DNA of 64,000 nt from Takakia lepidozioides (taxonomy: Eukaryota > Streptophyta > Takakiopsida > Takakiales > Takakiaceae): assembly GCA_030704615.1 (NCBI GenBank), contig CM060734.1, forward strand, positions 33,310,042 through 33,374,041. The letters run 5' to 3'. Of this stretch, positions 21,972 through 32,651 are shown piece after piece; position 1 is the first letter of the stretch; the number at the start of each line of letters is the position of its first letter. The notes beneath the pieces were generated by a model, which made no database searches, was not told where the DNA came from, and was given only the letters and a program-made list of their open reading frames with translations. A program made the position numbers and the translations under genes.

Positions 21972-24900
21972 CTACCCATGTGTTGTATCCCGCTGCAAAA
22001 GAGTATCGACCTCGTTGAAACTCATAGTGGCCTGGTGAATGAAGTTGTCACGTTTGGGATCGCAAACCATCCTCCTCAAAAATATGAAATACAAAGGTTT
22101 GCAGGGTATGAATTTACCTCTCTTGCCCAAACTGGTTGATAGCATATTCACAAAATCAGGACATGTGCAATTGGGGAAATTGGAAACCGTGATGTCGTAG
22201 GTCCTGTCATGAACAGCAGATGTGGAAGTGATGATTGTGAATACCCGACCATATCCTGGATCGGGTACTTCCGTGGTGCTTCCGACACGAGCTTGGAGCA
22301 TTCTTGCGGACTCCACTTTGCCAAAGTGTTCAGCGGTTGGAGGGAAACGCCGAACGAGCTTTCCATCTCGTTTGGTTGGCCACAAGTCAGGATTTGCCGG
22401 GGGGACCCGGGAGGACGCAGAAGTAGTAGCACATGCATGGAGTTGGGGTTGTCTCGCAAGGGAAAAACCTGCCTCCTCCAGCATTTCAATCTCCTGAAAG
22501 CTGAGATGTGTTCCCACCTTCACGGGCCAAACGGTTGGAGGAGATGGCTTCATCACTACGGAAGGACGCACAGTTCCATGTACACATCTGGCACAATCAT
22601 CTGCGCAGAACCAGAACTTGTGGTTCTTGCTTCTGGTTGACCGTATGGACGCATCAAGCCCGTGAAAGTTGGAGCAGGAGTTCGGGCACCACCTCTGGAT
22701 ATAGATGAAGTGCACTTCTCGAAATTAGTTGCCCTGATCGCTGTACATTTCACACGAGACCCGACACTTGTGCGTTCTATGTGCCAAACGTGGTCGGGGC
22801 ATGCGGACTCAAGCACATCAAGGGGGTTGTTTCTCTCCTGCACCATTTCAGTGGCACGGTTTGATGCTGGAGCTTGCCGTCGTGTTGGAGGTTCCTCCAC
22901 AATGGAGGTTCCGGACATGGAGCTGTCATGCAGGGGAACACGAGGCTTCGAGAAGTTATCACGGTCTGCCCTGTGGGAATCTGAATCCGAACCAGGTGGA
23001 GTGTTCAATTTCCTCTTACAGGAGCCGAATCTCTCCTCCCCTTCAAGATGTGGAACTCTAGAAACAAGTGGCGTTCCCTGGGCATACATGCTCACCGCCC
23101 GTGCTATCTTGATTGGATCCCCAGATCTGTTTGCAGCACGCAACATCAACTCCCATTTGTCCGGACCCTTGCCACCAACCCCACCTCGTAAGAAATCACG
23201 GTATCGGGTTTGTTGTTGCAAGGCACGTATCAAATCATCTGTTGTTGCCACATACAAATCCCGACCTCGTTTCCCAGACTGCTGCAACCATGCATTGTGC
23301 ACAGTTTCTGCCAAATTGCAAGATGGCATGTCCGCCATTTCCTCAATGGACATGTTCTGCAAAGAGGATAACCACACTTCAGAACAGTGCACAGGAAACA
23401 ACATAAAGAAAGCAATGAGTCAAAAATATGGAAAGCAAATGTATGAATAAAGCATGAAATAGAAGCCTCGTACCATTGTCATGGCTGCTCCCCACTGTCT
23501 ATACCGGAAGTGCCAAAACGCCAGCCAATCTTCCAATGCTCTCATACTCTCAAGTGATGCAGCTCCAGAAGAGAACCACCAGGCACGAATTGTCTGGAAC
23601 AAAGTGTCCGCCTCCTTCATTGTTCTAGCATCTTTGTACTCTTTGCACAATTTACGGTGCTGAGTCTGCATCTCTGGTTTGATGTCCGACTTTGTATGTT
23701 TTTCCAGAGATTGTGTCCAATGGAATAGACATGTACGCTCTCTTCCTGGCATAGGCACTTTTGGGTCGCCCGATCCGAAGACAACACGAATAGCATTGAA
23801 ATTTGCTTGAGCACTATCCGCCATGAAACCTGCGAAATTTGGAGATGGCATCCCATGGCAGCCCATGACACGTATCAGGGAATTCCACATGAGCTTCTGG
23901 GATTCGGTATCCTCGGATTGCATGTCACAAACTGCAATTGTCATAACTCGTTGGTACACTGGATCGTAGATATGACAAGCCATTGTCGTCCAATCCTTCA
24001 CTCGTTTCACATAATCAAACATAAGAAAACAGTTCTGCAAGTCCCCAGTCTTCTGCATCCGCTTCACGAGGCTAACCCCACTGCCCTCCCCAACAGTCGA
24101 CATTTTGAAAAGAAATACTTTGATGGCACCTTGACCTGGGAATACATTGTCCTGGATGTAATCGTACTTGCTCACTCGTTTCAATTCCAAAATATTGTCT
24201 ATGTAGCCTCTGATCCCAGAGCCCATTCTCAATGCATTGATCTGATGCCGAATGTTAGGTGAACTTAAAGTGGAGAAATGATCCATGACCAGGTCCAATG
24301 CTGCACCGTCAAGTTTAGTCCCCACAGAATCTCCTTCACTCAAAATATGGCTTTCCAAGAAGGACTTGCTTGCGCCAAGAGCAATTGCAGATGTTGTTGC
24401 GGATGGGTTTCTCCCGAACTCCTGTTTGATCAACCTCGATACTGTCTCAACACTCTCCCTGTAATCCCCCTTCGAGACAGGATGGTTATGGAATCCAAAA
24501 TGCACACAAGCTCTCGTCATTGTATTCAAACGGTGGACAACATAGTACATTCTTGCTCCGCAGAGCGCCAAACAGGATAGCACAAGTTTGCAGAATTTGC
24601 AGACGAAAGTGTTTGCCGGTGGAGGGGCAGTCCCAGGCTGAAATGGATTTTCCGCCAGACCCTCCCATTCGCTTTGATTATGAACCCCAGAAGTGTCTGC
24701 AATTCAAATTATCACACCTAAGGTGTCCATTGCAAACTGTCCTCCTGAAAACAAGCTTGTCATCATTCTGAATATTGGATGTTTTTGTTCTGCACCACGG
24801 GTGCCCGTCGTGTTTCTTGTCCATTCCATGCATCATGATTGTTACACCTCCAACTCGCGGAGGAGGAGGCAGCTCGAATAGGATATCGCCATCAAAAGTC

Positions 24901-25477
24901 TCCGGCAAGAACTTCACAGGCACCTGCTTCAAAGATTCCCAATCAATTCCCCGCAACTCACTTTTAAATCCAGCCATTCCTCCCATCGCCCGCAATTTTG
25001 GAATGACACTACAAATCTCTTCTTCATCAGCTTCTCCAATCACAGTAGGAAGGACTGGATTTGGAATTTCACTTATGTCATCATCGGAAGAATCCGAAAG
25101 CTCAACGATTGGAGTGGAGGACGTCTGTTCTTTTTTCACCACCACCTCCCTCTTGTCTTCAACGACCGAAGCAGCAGTCCCGGGCGTCACATATGACCCA
25201 AGGGACTTTGCCGAGGCTCTCCAAGTACTCTGTATCGACCAGGACGCACTCTCCACTGGCTGATATGAGCCGTCTCATCACGGTTTTGGAAAGAATATTT
25301 CACCAACTTCCCTTTCAGATCGTAAACCTCTTTCTCCAAAAAGATGGAGCCATTCTGCAGCTGAAAACGGGTAGCCAAGACATGTTCCAGAACAATTGCA
25401 AATCCATTGTCAAGGACTTCCTGGGAGAACGGCACTGGTTTGTCGTCTGAGAAGAACTCCGCTTCAGAGGAAGCCAT
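21972..25477 (-). pseudogene. SWIM-type MULE transposase, most complete copy
   Basis: Order from the N-terminus (25,477): an acidic linker with ELSDSSDDDISEIP; a zinc-binding region GMDKKHDGHPWCRTKTSNIQ with CNGHLRCDNLNC; CKFCKL; TMTRACVHFGFHNHPVSKGD; the RNase H-like core around MACHIYDPVYQRV, ADSAQANFNAIRVVFGSGD and RTCLFHWTQSLEKH; an AWLQQ region; FGSCKRKLNTPPGSDSDS; HKFWFCADDCARCV; and a SWIM finger CTCPDFVNM, CKPLYF near the end. An intron lies at about 23,360-23,470 (AG acceptor before AACATG). Compared with the other copy, single-base deletions at about 25,200 and 22,640, plus a frameshift at about 24,695, break the frame. It would cut and paste its own element. It is inactive as read unless the sequence has errors. 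Confidence 0.8.
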
Positions 25478-26472
25478 CTTCCTTCCTCGAGTATGTTTGT
25501 ACCTTGCTATCGCAGATCTAGTGTAAATCGGTTTACTGCTGTCTCCAGAACACAGTTGAAGAATGAGCAGAGAATATGGCGGAGGAAGCTCAGATAACGA
25601 CTGTGCATATTATGTTATTCTTTCCAGATATGCAGCCGTCCATTTTAATTACTTTTCTTGTGGGCCCAGTGGTCAGAGTATCCCTAGGGGCAGTGTCGGC
25701 AACTGTTAAACCGTTAATCAGAACCTCATAAATAAACCCAATAACAAAGCCGACTTCCTGGAAGCATGCCACAGGATCTGAGAATGGGATTGCAGATTAA
25801 GTAAATGTATCTATATACTACTACCAATGATCATGCGCACCTGGAAAGTTCCAAATGTGAAACGAATGTGGGGTTTGGCTAACAAGGATGACCGTGTATG
25901 ATATTCCAAAATTTGTCATCAAACTCTCGTTCATTTATATTTATTTGTTTAAGACTGCGCATCAATTTCTGGGATTCGCTGTTATTTTTAAATATTGAAC
26001 CCGTTCTAATAAAGAACACGCCGTTTTTTTTGGGCGGCACACGTCAGACATCCATAACTGAATACGAACAGCTGTACACCAATTGCTGGCATGTGCACTA
26101 ATAAGGAAACGACTATGTGTAACGGTCACGCGGGAGGGAATCCGATGCTTCTAGAGACACGCAAGAACGCAGGCAATCCCGCAAGAAATCGGGAGTCACT
26201 GCGTTTTTCTACTTTTCGCGCTTAGAGGGAGAGTGGTAGTCAAGCTGGAGAGGGTTCCTTCTAGAATACGAAAGAGCAGAAAGTCTCTTTATTTTACTTC
26301 CCTTAGAGAGAGACGCAGAGCAAGAGAGCAAATGACGAGGCGTCGTTTGTTGGAGAACACAGGGCCAAGGCAGCAGGTGAACCGGTAGACTGATTCACAA
26401 GAGCAGACGGAGACTGAGGCAGCGGCTGCGACACAGTCGGCGATAAGAGTGCGCCAGCCTGTGGAGGCAGAG
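25478..26472. other. Divergent intergenic region of the inner MULE
   Basis: About 1 kb lies between the transposase start (minus) and the ParB-methyltransferase gene (plus), so it probably holds both promoters. It is AT-rich at 25,800-26,000. Around 26,130-26,400 it is purine-rich and may be the 5' leader. No conserved promoter element can be assigned with confidence. Confidence 0.5.
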
Positions 26473-29400
26473 ATGATTCGCAGGGACACTGAAGAAGGTG
26501 GAAGCACGCGGAACGCCGAACCTGGAGAAGGTCAAGAAACCCTTGCGCAGACAGAAACTCCAGCAGATGTGAGAGGGAAGAGGAAAGCTGCTGAAGGGGA
26601 TCACATTTCAAAACCTAAGAAGGTGCCAGTAAGTTTTATCATATAGTCTGTCTGATTGCCTTTCAAGGAGTCCTTCCTCTTCCCTTTTTTAGCAGGAACT
26701 ACTGAATTGCGAGCGTCGTTAACGCCATTCGATTCTCCTCATGAGATTTATATACCTATGTGTTTGAAGAGAGAGTCTGCACTTACTATTCTCCCTAAAC
26801 TACACTGAATGTCGTTGCCGCCAATCAGTTGCACATGTATGTCATTACACAACACCGATCCGGCAGGTCGTTATCTTTTGTGATTGTCGTTAACGCCGTT
26901 CGCTATCGCTCTCGCTTTTGTTTTGAATACGGCAGTTCAGCTTTGCATGTGTAGATTGTGCTGAATTCTTTCACACCATTCATGGTGAGTTTCCTTGATA
27001 GAGAGTGATGGTCGTTACCGCCATTCACTATTTGCAAATCACTCAGTCAGAACTGAATGGCATCATGCAGAAAATTGTGAGGTCGAAGCCTACAGGATCA
27101 GAGGGGAAAGGATCTGGAGATGGGGACGAGTCCGCAAAAAGCTCAGAGAATACAGATGAAGCAGATGAATCCGAAGTGCACTACCTTGACAAGGTGAAAG
27201 AACTCATGTCATTCCAGAAGGTAAACTCTCAGGAGGTTATAAGGGACATGCTCGTATCTGGAGGGCGTCTGGACATACCTCTGTGCCGGATGATATCAAT
27301 GCCTGTTGTGCGTCCACCTCTTTCCCATGACATAACAAAATTGGAGAGTGATTTTGTGCATGGATATAGACTTGGTGCACAAGTTTTTTATGTGTCACTG
27401 ACGGATATAAATGGGAAAAGCACATTAGTGTCTCCAGAGATCAGTGATAACTGGGATGAGTGCTGGAAAGATGTCAATGAGGAGTTCGAGCTGGGCCTCA
27501 TGATGGGAAAGAACACCCAGCAATTCTGCAACCACATGTTCTACGTCTGGGACGGCAACCACCGATTGCTGGCATGGATGGGATACATTCAGAAACACCA
27601 TTCGAAAGACAAAGACAAGCATGTTGCTGTGGAGGCAATGGTTTTGGATCCAGGAAACGACATCGCTAGGCTTCTTACAGCTATGCACGACGTGAACAAG
27701 TAAGTCATCCAGGAGATTTCATTCCCTCTGTAGTGTCTTGTTAATCCTCAAAAAACAGTGTTAAGGAATGCAATGTTTCCAATGTTTTTGCAGATCGACA
27801 GAGAAATCGCATGTGACAACAAGCTTGGTTCACACACTATTCCGAATTCAGAGGATTGGTCTGATGAAGCTGGATGATTTTCGGACAGTACTACCACCCA
27901 ATATCATCAAGAAGTGCGAAACAGGAAGAGCTGCAGGCACTTGGTATTCTTTGACACGAGAGGACGTTTCTGGAGTACATGTATGCGGTAAGCCCGAGTC
28001 TGTAATCTGTTTACTTTTCGAATACATGTTTGTAGTCCCTTCGGAGCTAATCACTACTTGAATGAATGCAGCAAGAACTGGCAGAGGCAGCTGAGAAGGG
28101 AAAATCCGAATATTACCGCACTACACCAGAAGAACTAAGGACATCAAAGGTGTGGAAGCTGCAATAAAGAAGGAGTTTGAAATGCGAAGAACCAAATTGA
28201 GTCAGCCTTCGGAAAGCAGCTTAGAATAGTAGATCCTGGACTTGGTCCTGAGTTCCTTCAGCAGATCAAAACACACTATGACAAGCATGTGCATCCGGAG
28301 ATGCAGCAGGAGAAATTGCACCGGCTGGCCATATCGATGGTCGACCCACAAACAAAAATAAGGTGGCTGGAGATATGGAACTCAGATCAAACAGTAAAGG
28401 ACTTGAATCAGTTCCCAAAGAGCACCATACAGCCTGGCACAAAGGTGGAAGGAATCAGTGATTTGGTGTTTGATAACTGGCTCCACAAGGCTACATTTTG
28501 GAGTCAGGTGTGTATTCGAACATGCTGTTTCTTCTCTTCAAGTATGTGATGTGTATCTTTTTTGCAATTCTGACAAATATACTATTTGCAGCTCGAAAAG
28601 CGCGCCGTCATTGTGCTGGATCAGACTTTGAAGGACCTGAACATTGCGATTGTTTCCCCTCCCCAAATGTCATTGGAGGCATACATAAGGAAGTGGAGAG
28701 GTCTCACCTGGAGATACTGTTTTTTCCGGGAGTTCTCCAAAGATGGTAACATTTTACGGTCCAACGACTTTGACAGTCAGGTTGGAGGAGAGTGGGCCAT
28801 GATGCGAGTTGTGTACAGGTGCAATGTCATACTTGAAACTCTACTGTTTTTTTGGGAAAAAATGTGGCTTCATATGGATTGCAATCTTAGATCCAGATTG
28901 AATGTCGTTGACGACATTCACTTCTTTGTCTAAGTCATTCTTAAGCGAGTATATGAATTCACCTGGTTAGGATCTAAGGGTGCAATTATATTGTCCCTGA
29001 TTAGAATTGATAATGTCCTTGAATGGCGTTGACGACATTCACATACGGAGTTGTTGAGAGGTCCTCAGAGTTATTTAATTTTTTATAATGTCCATAGAGG
29101 TTACAGTGAGGGTTCCTCACTTCATTTTGCTGAATGTCAATGCAGACATTCAGTTGTTCTGCATTGTTTTTGCCTCTTGCGATGAATGTGGAGGCTTGAT
29201 AAGCTCTGTTTTAAGAAATCCAAAGTGAATGTCGTTGACGACTTTCACAGCTGTGTCTGTATTATTCAACAGCGACAAATTCAATTTACATGGATTGGGG
29301 AGCTAAGTAATTGGTTTCTTTTTTGTATTTTTGTGAATGGCGTTGACGCCATTCACATACAGTGATGTTGTGAGGTCCTCAGTGATAGGTTCGTTATGAA

Positions 29401-31945
29401 TGTGCATTGAGTTTGCCTTGAGGGTTCTTTACTCAATTTTTTGATTTCCATCCTGTGATTTTGCTTCATTTAAGTAATAATTTGGCTTCATTAGTGAATG
29501 TCGTTGACGACATTCACTTCTATAATTTGCATTCATCTGGATTAGGGTGTATTTACAGTGTCATTGAATGGAATGTTCTGAATGGCGTTGACGACATTCA
29601 TATCTGGAGCAGTAGTGTGGTCCTGAAAGGTCCTTGGAGCAGTTCTCACAGCCATTTCAATCTATGTTTTATTCTTTCTGTTCTACTTGCATCTTACTCA
29701 CTGAGCGCTTTTGTGGGTTGGGATTTATCTCCTTTTTTCAGGTACACGAAATATGTGCTTATGGAAGGAAATCACCTGAGCGGAATTCCCGACTATCTTG
29801 ACATGTGGTCGGACCCTGCAAACGATCCAACCATGTATACTGCAGGGATATTGAAGGACTGGAGTCCTTCTCACTTCAGAGACTGTGGGTGGTACCTTGA
29901 CTGCCCACCTGAGCACACGACCTTTCAAGAACATCATATGAAATACTTGAACAATAACGCTGAGATGCTGGCGCCTTTGACTGACGAAGAGTATCAACGA
30001 AACATAGCAACATTGGCTGCCAAGGAGCCTGATGCTCAGGGAACGCTGCAGAAGGGAAAGAAGGCGGGCCGCAAACCAAAAGACAAGGCTGTTGATGTCA
30101 TAGCCATCTCACCAGCAAAGCCAAAGGACAAAGACAAGTCCAAAGAGAAGGAAAAAGACAAGGGGAAGGAGAATGAAAAGGAAATGGAGAGTGGGCAGGA
30201 CTTTACTGCTGGAAGATATACCCGCACTCTTCAGTGCGTGTTCGATGCCAAGCCACACCCTTCCCGTTCTGATTCAGCAGGAGAGATGAAAATTGTTAAT
30301 GAGGGTTGGCTTTCGATGATGCAGAGTCGAAAGAGAGGATACACTGGGGTGCGATCCCCTACCTGGGACAATATAATCTCATTCCTCAATCTGGTGAGAA
30401 TTCCAGTTTCTTTCCTTTTTCTCTGAAAGTTTCGTTGGCAGTATTTCAGTCTCGTTCTTTGAAAACAATCTTGCCATCGTTCTTATAAAAAACATGTCTG
30501 TTGCAGGTGAGCACAGGTCCCACCTTCGTGTGCGGTGTGCAGAAAACTTATGCGGCCGACATTGTCATTCTCGACATCCCGGATGGCCAGGCTGTGCCAG
30601 AAGTTCTTCCAAAGGGCAAGACGCCAGGCTGGAACAAATTCGAGGACAACTACTGGAGTTGGGTGTTCGGGTTCTGTAACAATTTCCTCTCTGATGCAGG
30701 GACACTTCTGCTTTTTCAGTCATGTGACAATGATAGTCGTCGGGCATTGGCATCATACCTCAAGTCTTCAGGGTTTGAAGTTTTGCGCACATGGAATTGT
30801 GTGAACAGCCTATACCTTGTGAAAGGGGGTTTCCCTGGTCAGCTGGTATGCCGTCTCCCTTCTGCTTGTGCTTTGATCATGAGTTTCAATTTTCTCTGCA
30901 GGTCCACTCTAGTAGAATGTTTTATGATCGACACCGATCATCACCGATTCATGATTTTTTTGTGTCAGAGTTCTGAATAGCCGATGTACACACTTCCACT
31001 ATAGATTGTGTTTACCACACTAACCTGCTATCTTTGCCAGACGAGGATGTTCGAGGCGATCTGCCTGCGGAGGATTCGCACATCAAAGACACCATCCTCC
31101 ATCCGCAGCTTTGAGATTTCTGACCAGGGTTGTTTCGTCAACCCCCCCTATGAGCCCCATGTCGATGACATTTTGTACAACTTCATGCAGTCCAGTCAGA
31201 CTCTGAAGAGACCAGATGACACTCCCTGGAGAGGTGCAAATGAAAAGTCACCAGCATTCATGCAAATACTGCTGGAGTCATGCAGCCACCGCTCTGCACG
31301 GGTGGTCGATCTTTCTGTGTCCACAGGTTCGTTTTTTCCCTTCCGAATTTGTTTCCTTTCAACAGTTTCATCTGCGTAAATCCCCCCCTCCAAACTGTTC
31401 ATGTTATCCTATCTGGTGCAGGAGCAACTTACCACGCATGCAAGGCAGGCGGAAGAAGCCTTTTTGGCATGGAGGGTGATTCTGACCTCTACAACACCGT
31501 GCTCCTCCCCCTTTTGTCTGGCTCCACTTCAGGCACACAGACTGATCGGATTCAAATTCGAAATGATGACGATCCCGAAGATAAGCAGGTCGACAACGAC
31601 TTTTCATGTGAGTAAGTGCTAAACCCTCTTTGGGAGTCATACTCAATTTCTCGATAACATCAAAGTTACAGTACTAACTTTTTCAGGCTGTCTTTCAGGA
31701 AAGGCAGCGGTGGATCTTCAGGAGATACAGTCATTTCTGGCGAGTCTGTTTTCGACAGCCCCCTTTCCAATTTTCTGCTTCCTGTTTATGCCGAAGCAAT
31801 GGCACTTCACGCGGCCGAGTCCCTATCCCCTGACTTTTTAGTGGCCAGCCGTAGGTGTATCCAGCGTGGATCCGGTGTTCTAAAATACTTAGACTTAGAT
31901 GCAGAGGAAGAGGGGATACATTGTACTGACTCTGAGTCAGACTGA
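26473..31945 (+). CDS. ParB/Srx-like domain fused to a beta-class N6/N4 DNA methyltransferase fold (MULE cargo)
   Basis: Ten exons with GT-AG joins: 26,473-26,628; 27,047-27,699; 27,794-27,980; 28,072-28,507; 28,592-28,818; 29,742-30,393; 30,508-30,845; 31,041-31,326; 31,422-31,611; 31,687-31,945. Exon 2 has the ParB/Srx signature YVWDGNHRLLAW. Exon 6 has a Lys-rich stretch. Exon 7 reads ADIVILDIPDG, then FEDNYWSWVFGFCNNFLSDA, GTLLLFQS and SSGFEVLRTW, the motif IV to VIII layout of N6_N4_Mtase enzymes. Exons 8-9 read EKSPAFMQILLESC, ARVVDLSVSTGATYHACKAG and GRSLFGMEGDSDLY, the circularly permuted SAM motif I. DPPY is replaced by DIPD and DPFxGSG by DLSVSTG, so catalysis is doubtful. The exon 4 frame is disturbed at about 28,130-28,195. 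Such fusions are known in bacteria and phages. A DNA-binding or epigenetic role is inference. Confidence 0.7.
26711..27026. repeat. Four 20-base palindromes in intron 1 of the ParB-methyltransferase gene
   Basis: Sites at 26,711-26,730, 26,807-26,826, 26,882-26,901 and 27,007-27,026 follow the pattern GA, two bases, GTCGTT, two bases, CG or CC, and end in TTC or ATC. The core is CGTTAACG in two of them. All are exactly 20 bases long. Intron 1 runs 26,629-27,046. Confidence 0.8.
28900..29599. repeat. Seven 20-base palindromes in intron 5 of the ParB-methyltransferase gene
   Basis: GAATGTCGTTGACGACATTC occurs exactly at 28,900-28,919 and 29,496-29,515. Variants lie at 29,021-29,040, 29,132-29,151, 29,227-29,246, 29,335-29,354 and 29,580-29,599. 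The variants at 29,021, 29,335 and 29,580 start GAATGGCG. Spacing is 84-161 bases. Flanking sequence is partly duplicated (AGGTCCTCAG follows two of the sites), so the intron grew by tandem duplication, but the palindromes are the best-kept part. Confidence 0.9.
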
Positions 31946-32583
31946 ACTGTATTCTTTTAATATTCATTTTCATATTATCTGGAAAACGTTGAATCCATTT
32001 CCTCCACCGTAGTTGTTCCTTTAGAACAAATAATAATCACAGAATCAACTTTCGTTTAAATTGCTATATGTATGAATCCATCTCACAAACCTCCCTGACT
32101 CTTCTCATATCCATTGTGCATTCATCTACACTGTATTCATGCGTGCTCCATTCATGAAAGCTTCCTTTGTACAACATCCATTGTACATTCATCCTCTGTA
32201 CTCTTTAATCCACACCACAAACCTTCCACACTCATTTCATATACGTTGTGCATTCGTCAAAAGATTTGGTCATGCATCTTCCTGTCATGAATTTTTGTCA
32301 TTGCTCAACATCCACTATACATTCATCCATTTTACTCTTATCCATCCGTCATTCATCCATCTACATACATTTTTCACACTCATCCATCTGTTTATCATCC
32401 AACTGTACATTCATCCATCCTTTATTCAATGCCTTTTATTATGTCGTCCAGCTTGTTTACTCGGTAAAGGGTGCCAATCCGTGGGAATACACTCCACTTC
32501 TTTCTGGGCGCGTGGTGACGCGGCCTTCACGTGTGATGACGTGGACTGAGCCCCGTGACGTGGCATTTGCGCAAGGTGACATG
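31946..32583. other. Right subterminal region of the inner MULE with CATTCATCC words
   Basis: Between about 32,100 and 32,430 the words CATTCATC and ATTCATCC recur some eight times, often after TGTA. CATTC is also the half-site of the intronic palindromes. From 32,500 the sequence becomes rich in GTGACG and CACGTG near the terminus. No gene is seen. Confidence 0.55.
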
Positions 32584-32642
32584 GCGTGAGCGCAGTTGCG
32601 CTCACGCGCTCACGTGACCAGGCTCACGCCGAGGCATCCCTG
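32584..32642. repeat. Right terminal inverted repeat of the inner MULE
   Basis: It contains GCGTGAGCGCA, GT, TGCGCTCACGC (palindrome, 32,584-32,607), then GCTCACGTG and GGCTCACGCC, and ends CCCTG at 32,642 before the target duplication. Confidence 0.85.
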
Positions 32643-32651
32643 TCAAACATT
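32643..32651. repeat. 9-base target site duplication, right copy
   Basis: TCAAACATT, identical to 21,340-21,348. Both lie at the codons for LMFD in the split transposase. Confidence 0.85.

Larger units (their letters stand above)
21349..32642. mobile_element. Inner composite MULE-like element, 11,294 bp, transposase plus ParB-methyltransferase cargo
   Basis: Flanked by TCAAACATT on both sides. Both ends start CA and, read inward, share GGCGTGAGC at bases 13-21 and CACGTGAGCGCG about 5 bases further on. Each end also has a GTGAGCG palindrome (21,414-21,435 and 32,584-32,607). It carries a minus-strand transposase gene (21,972-25,477) and a divergently transcribed plus-strand ParB/Srx-methyltransferase gene (26,473-31,945). 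Its insertion target is the transposase gene of an older relative, so the family has nested on itself. The internal transposase is 60-70 per cent identical by eye to the split copy. Confidence 0.88.
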
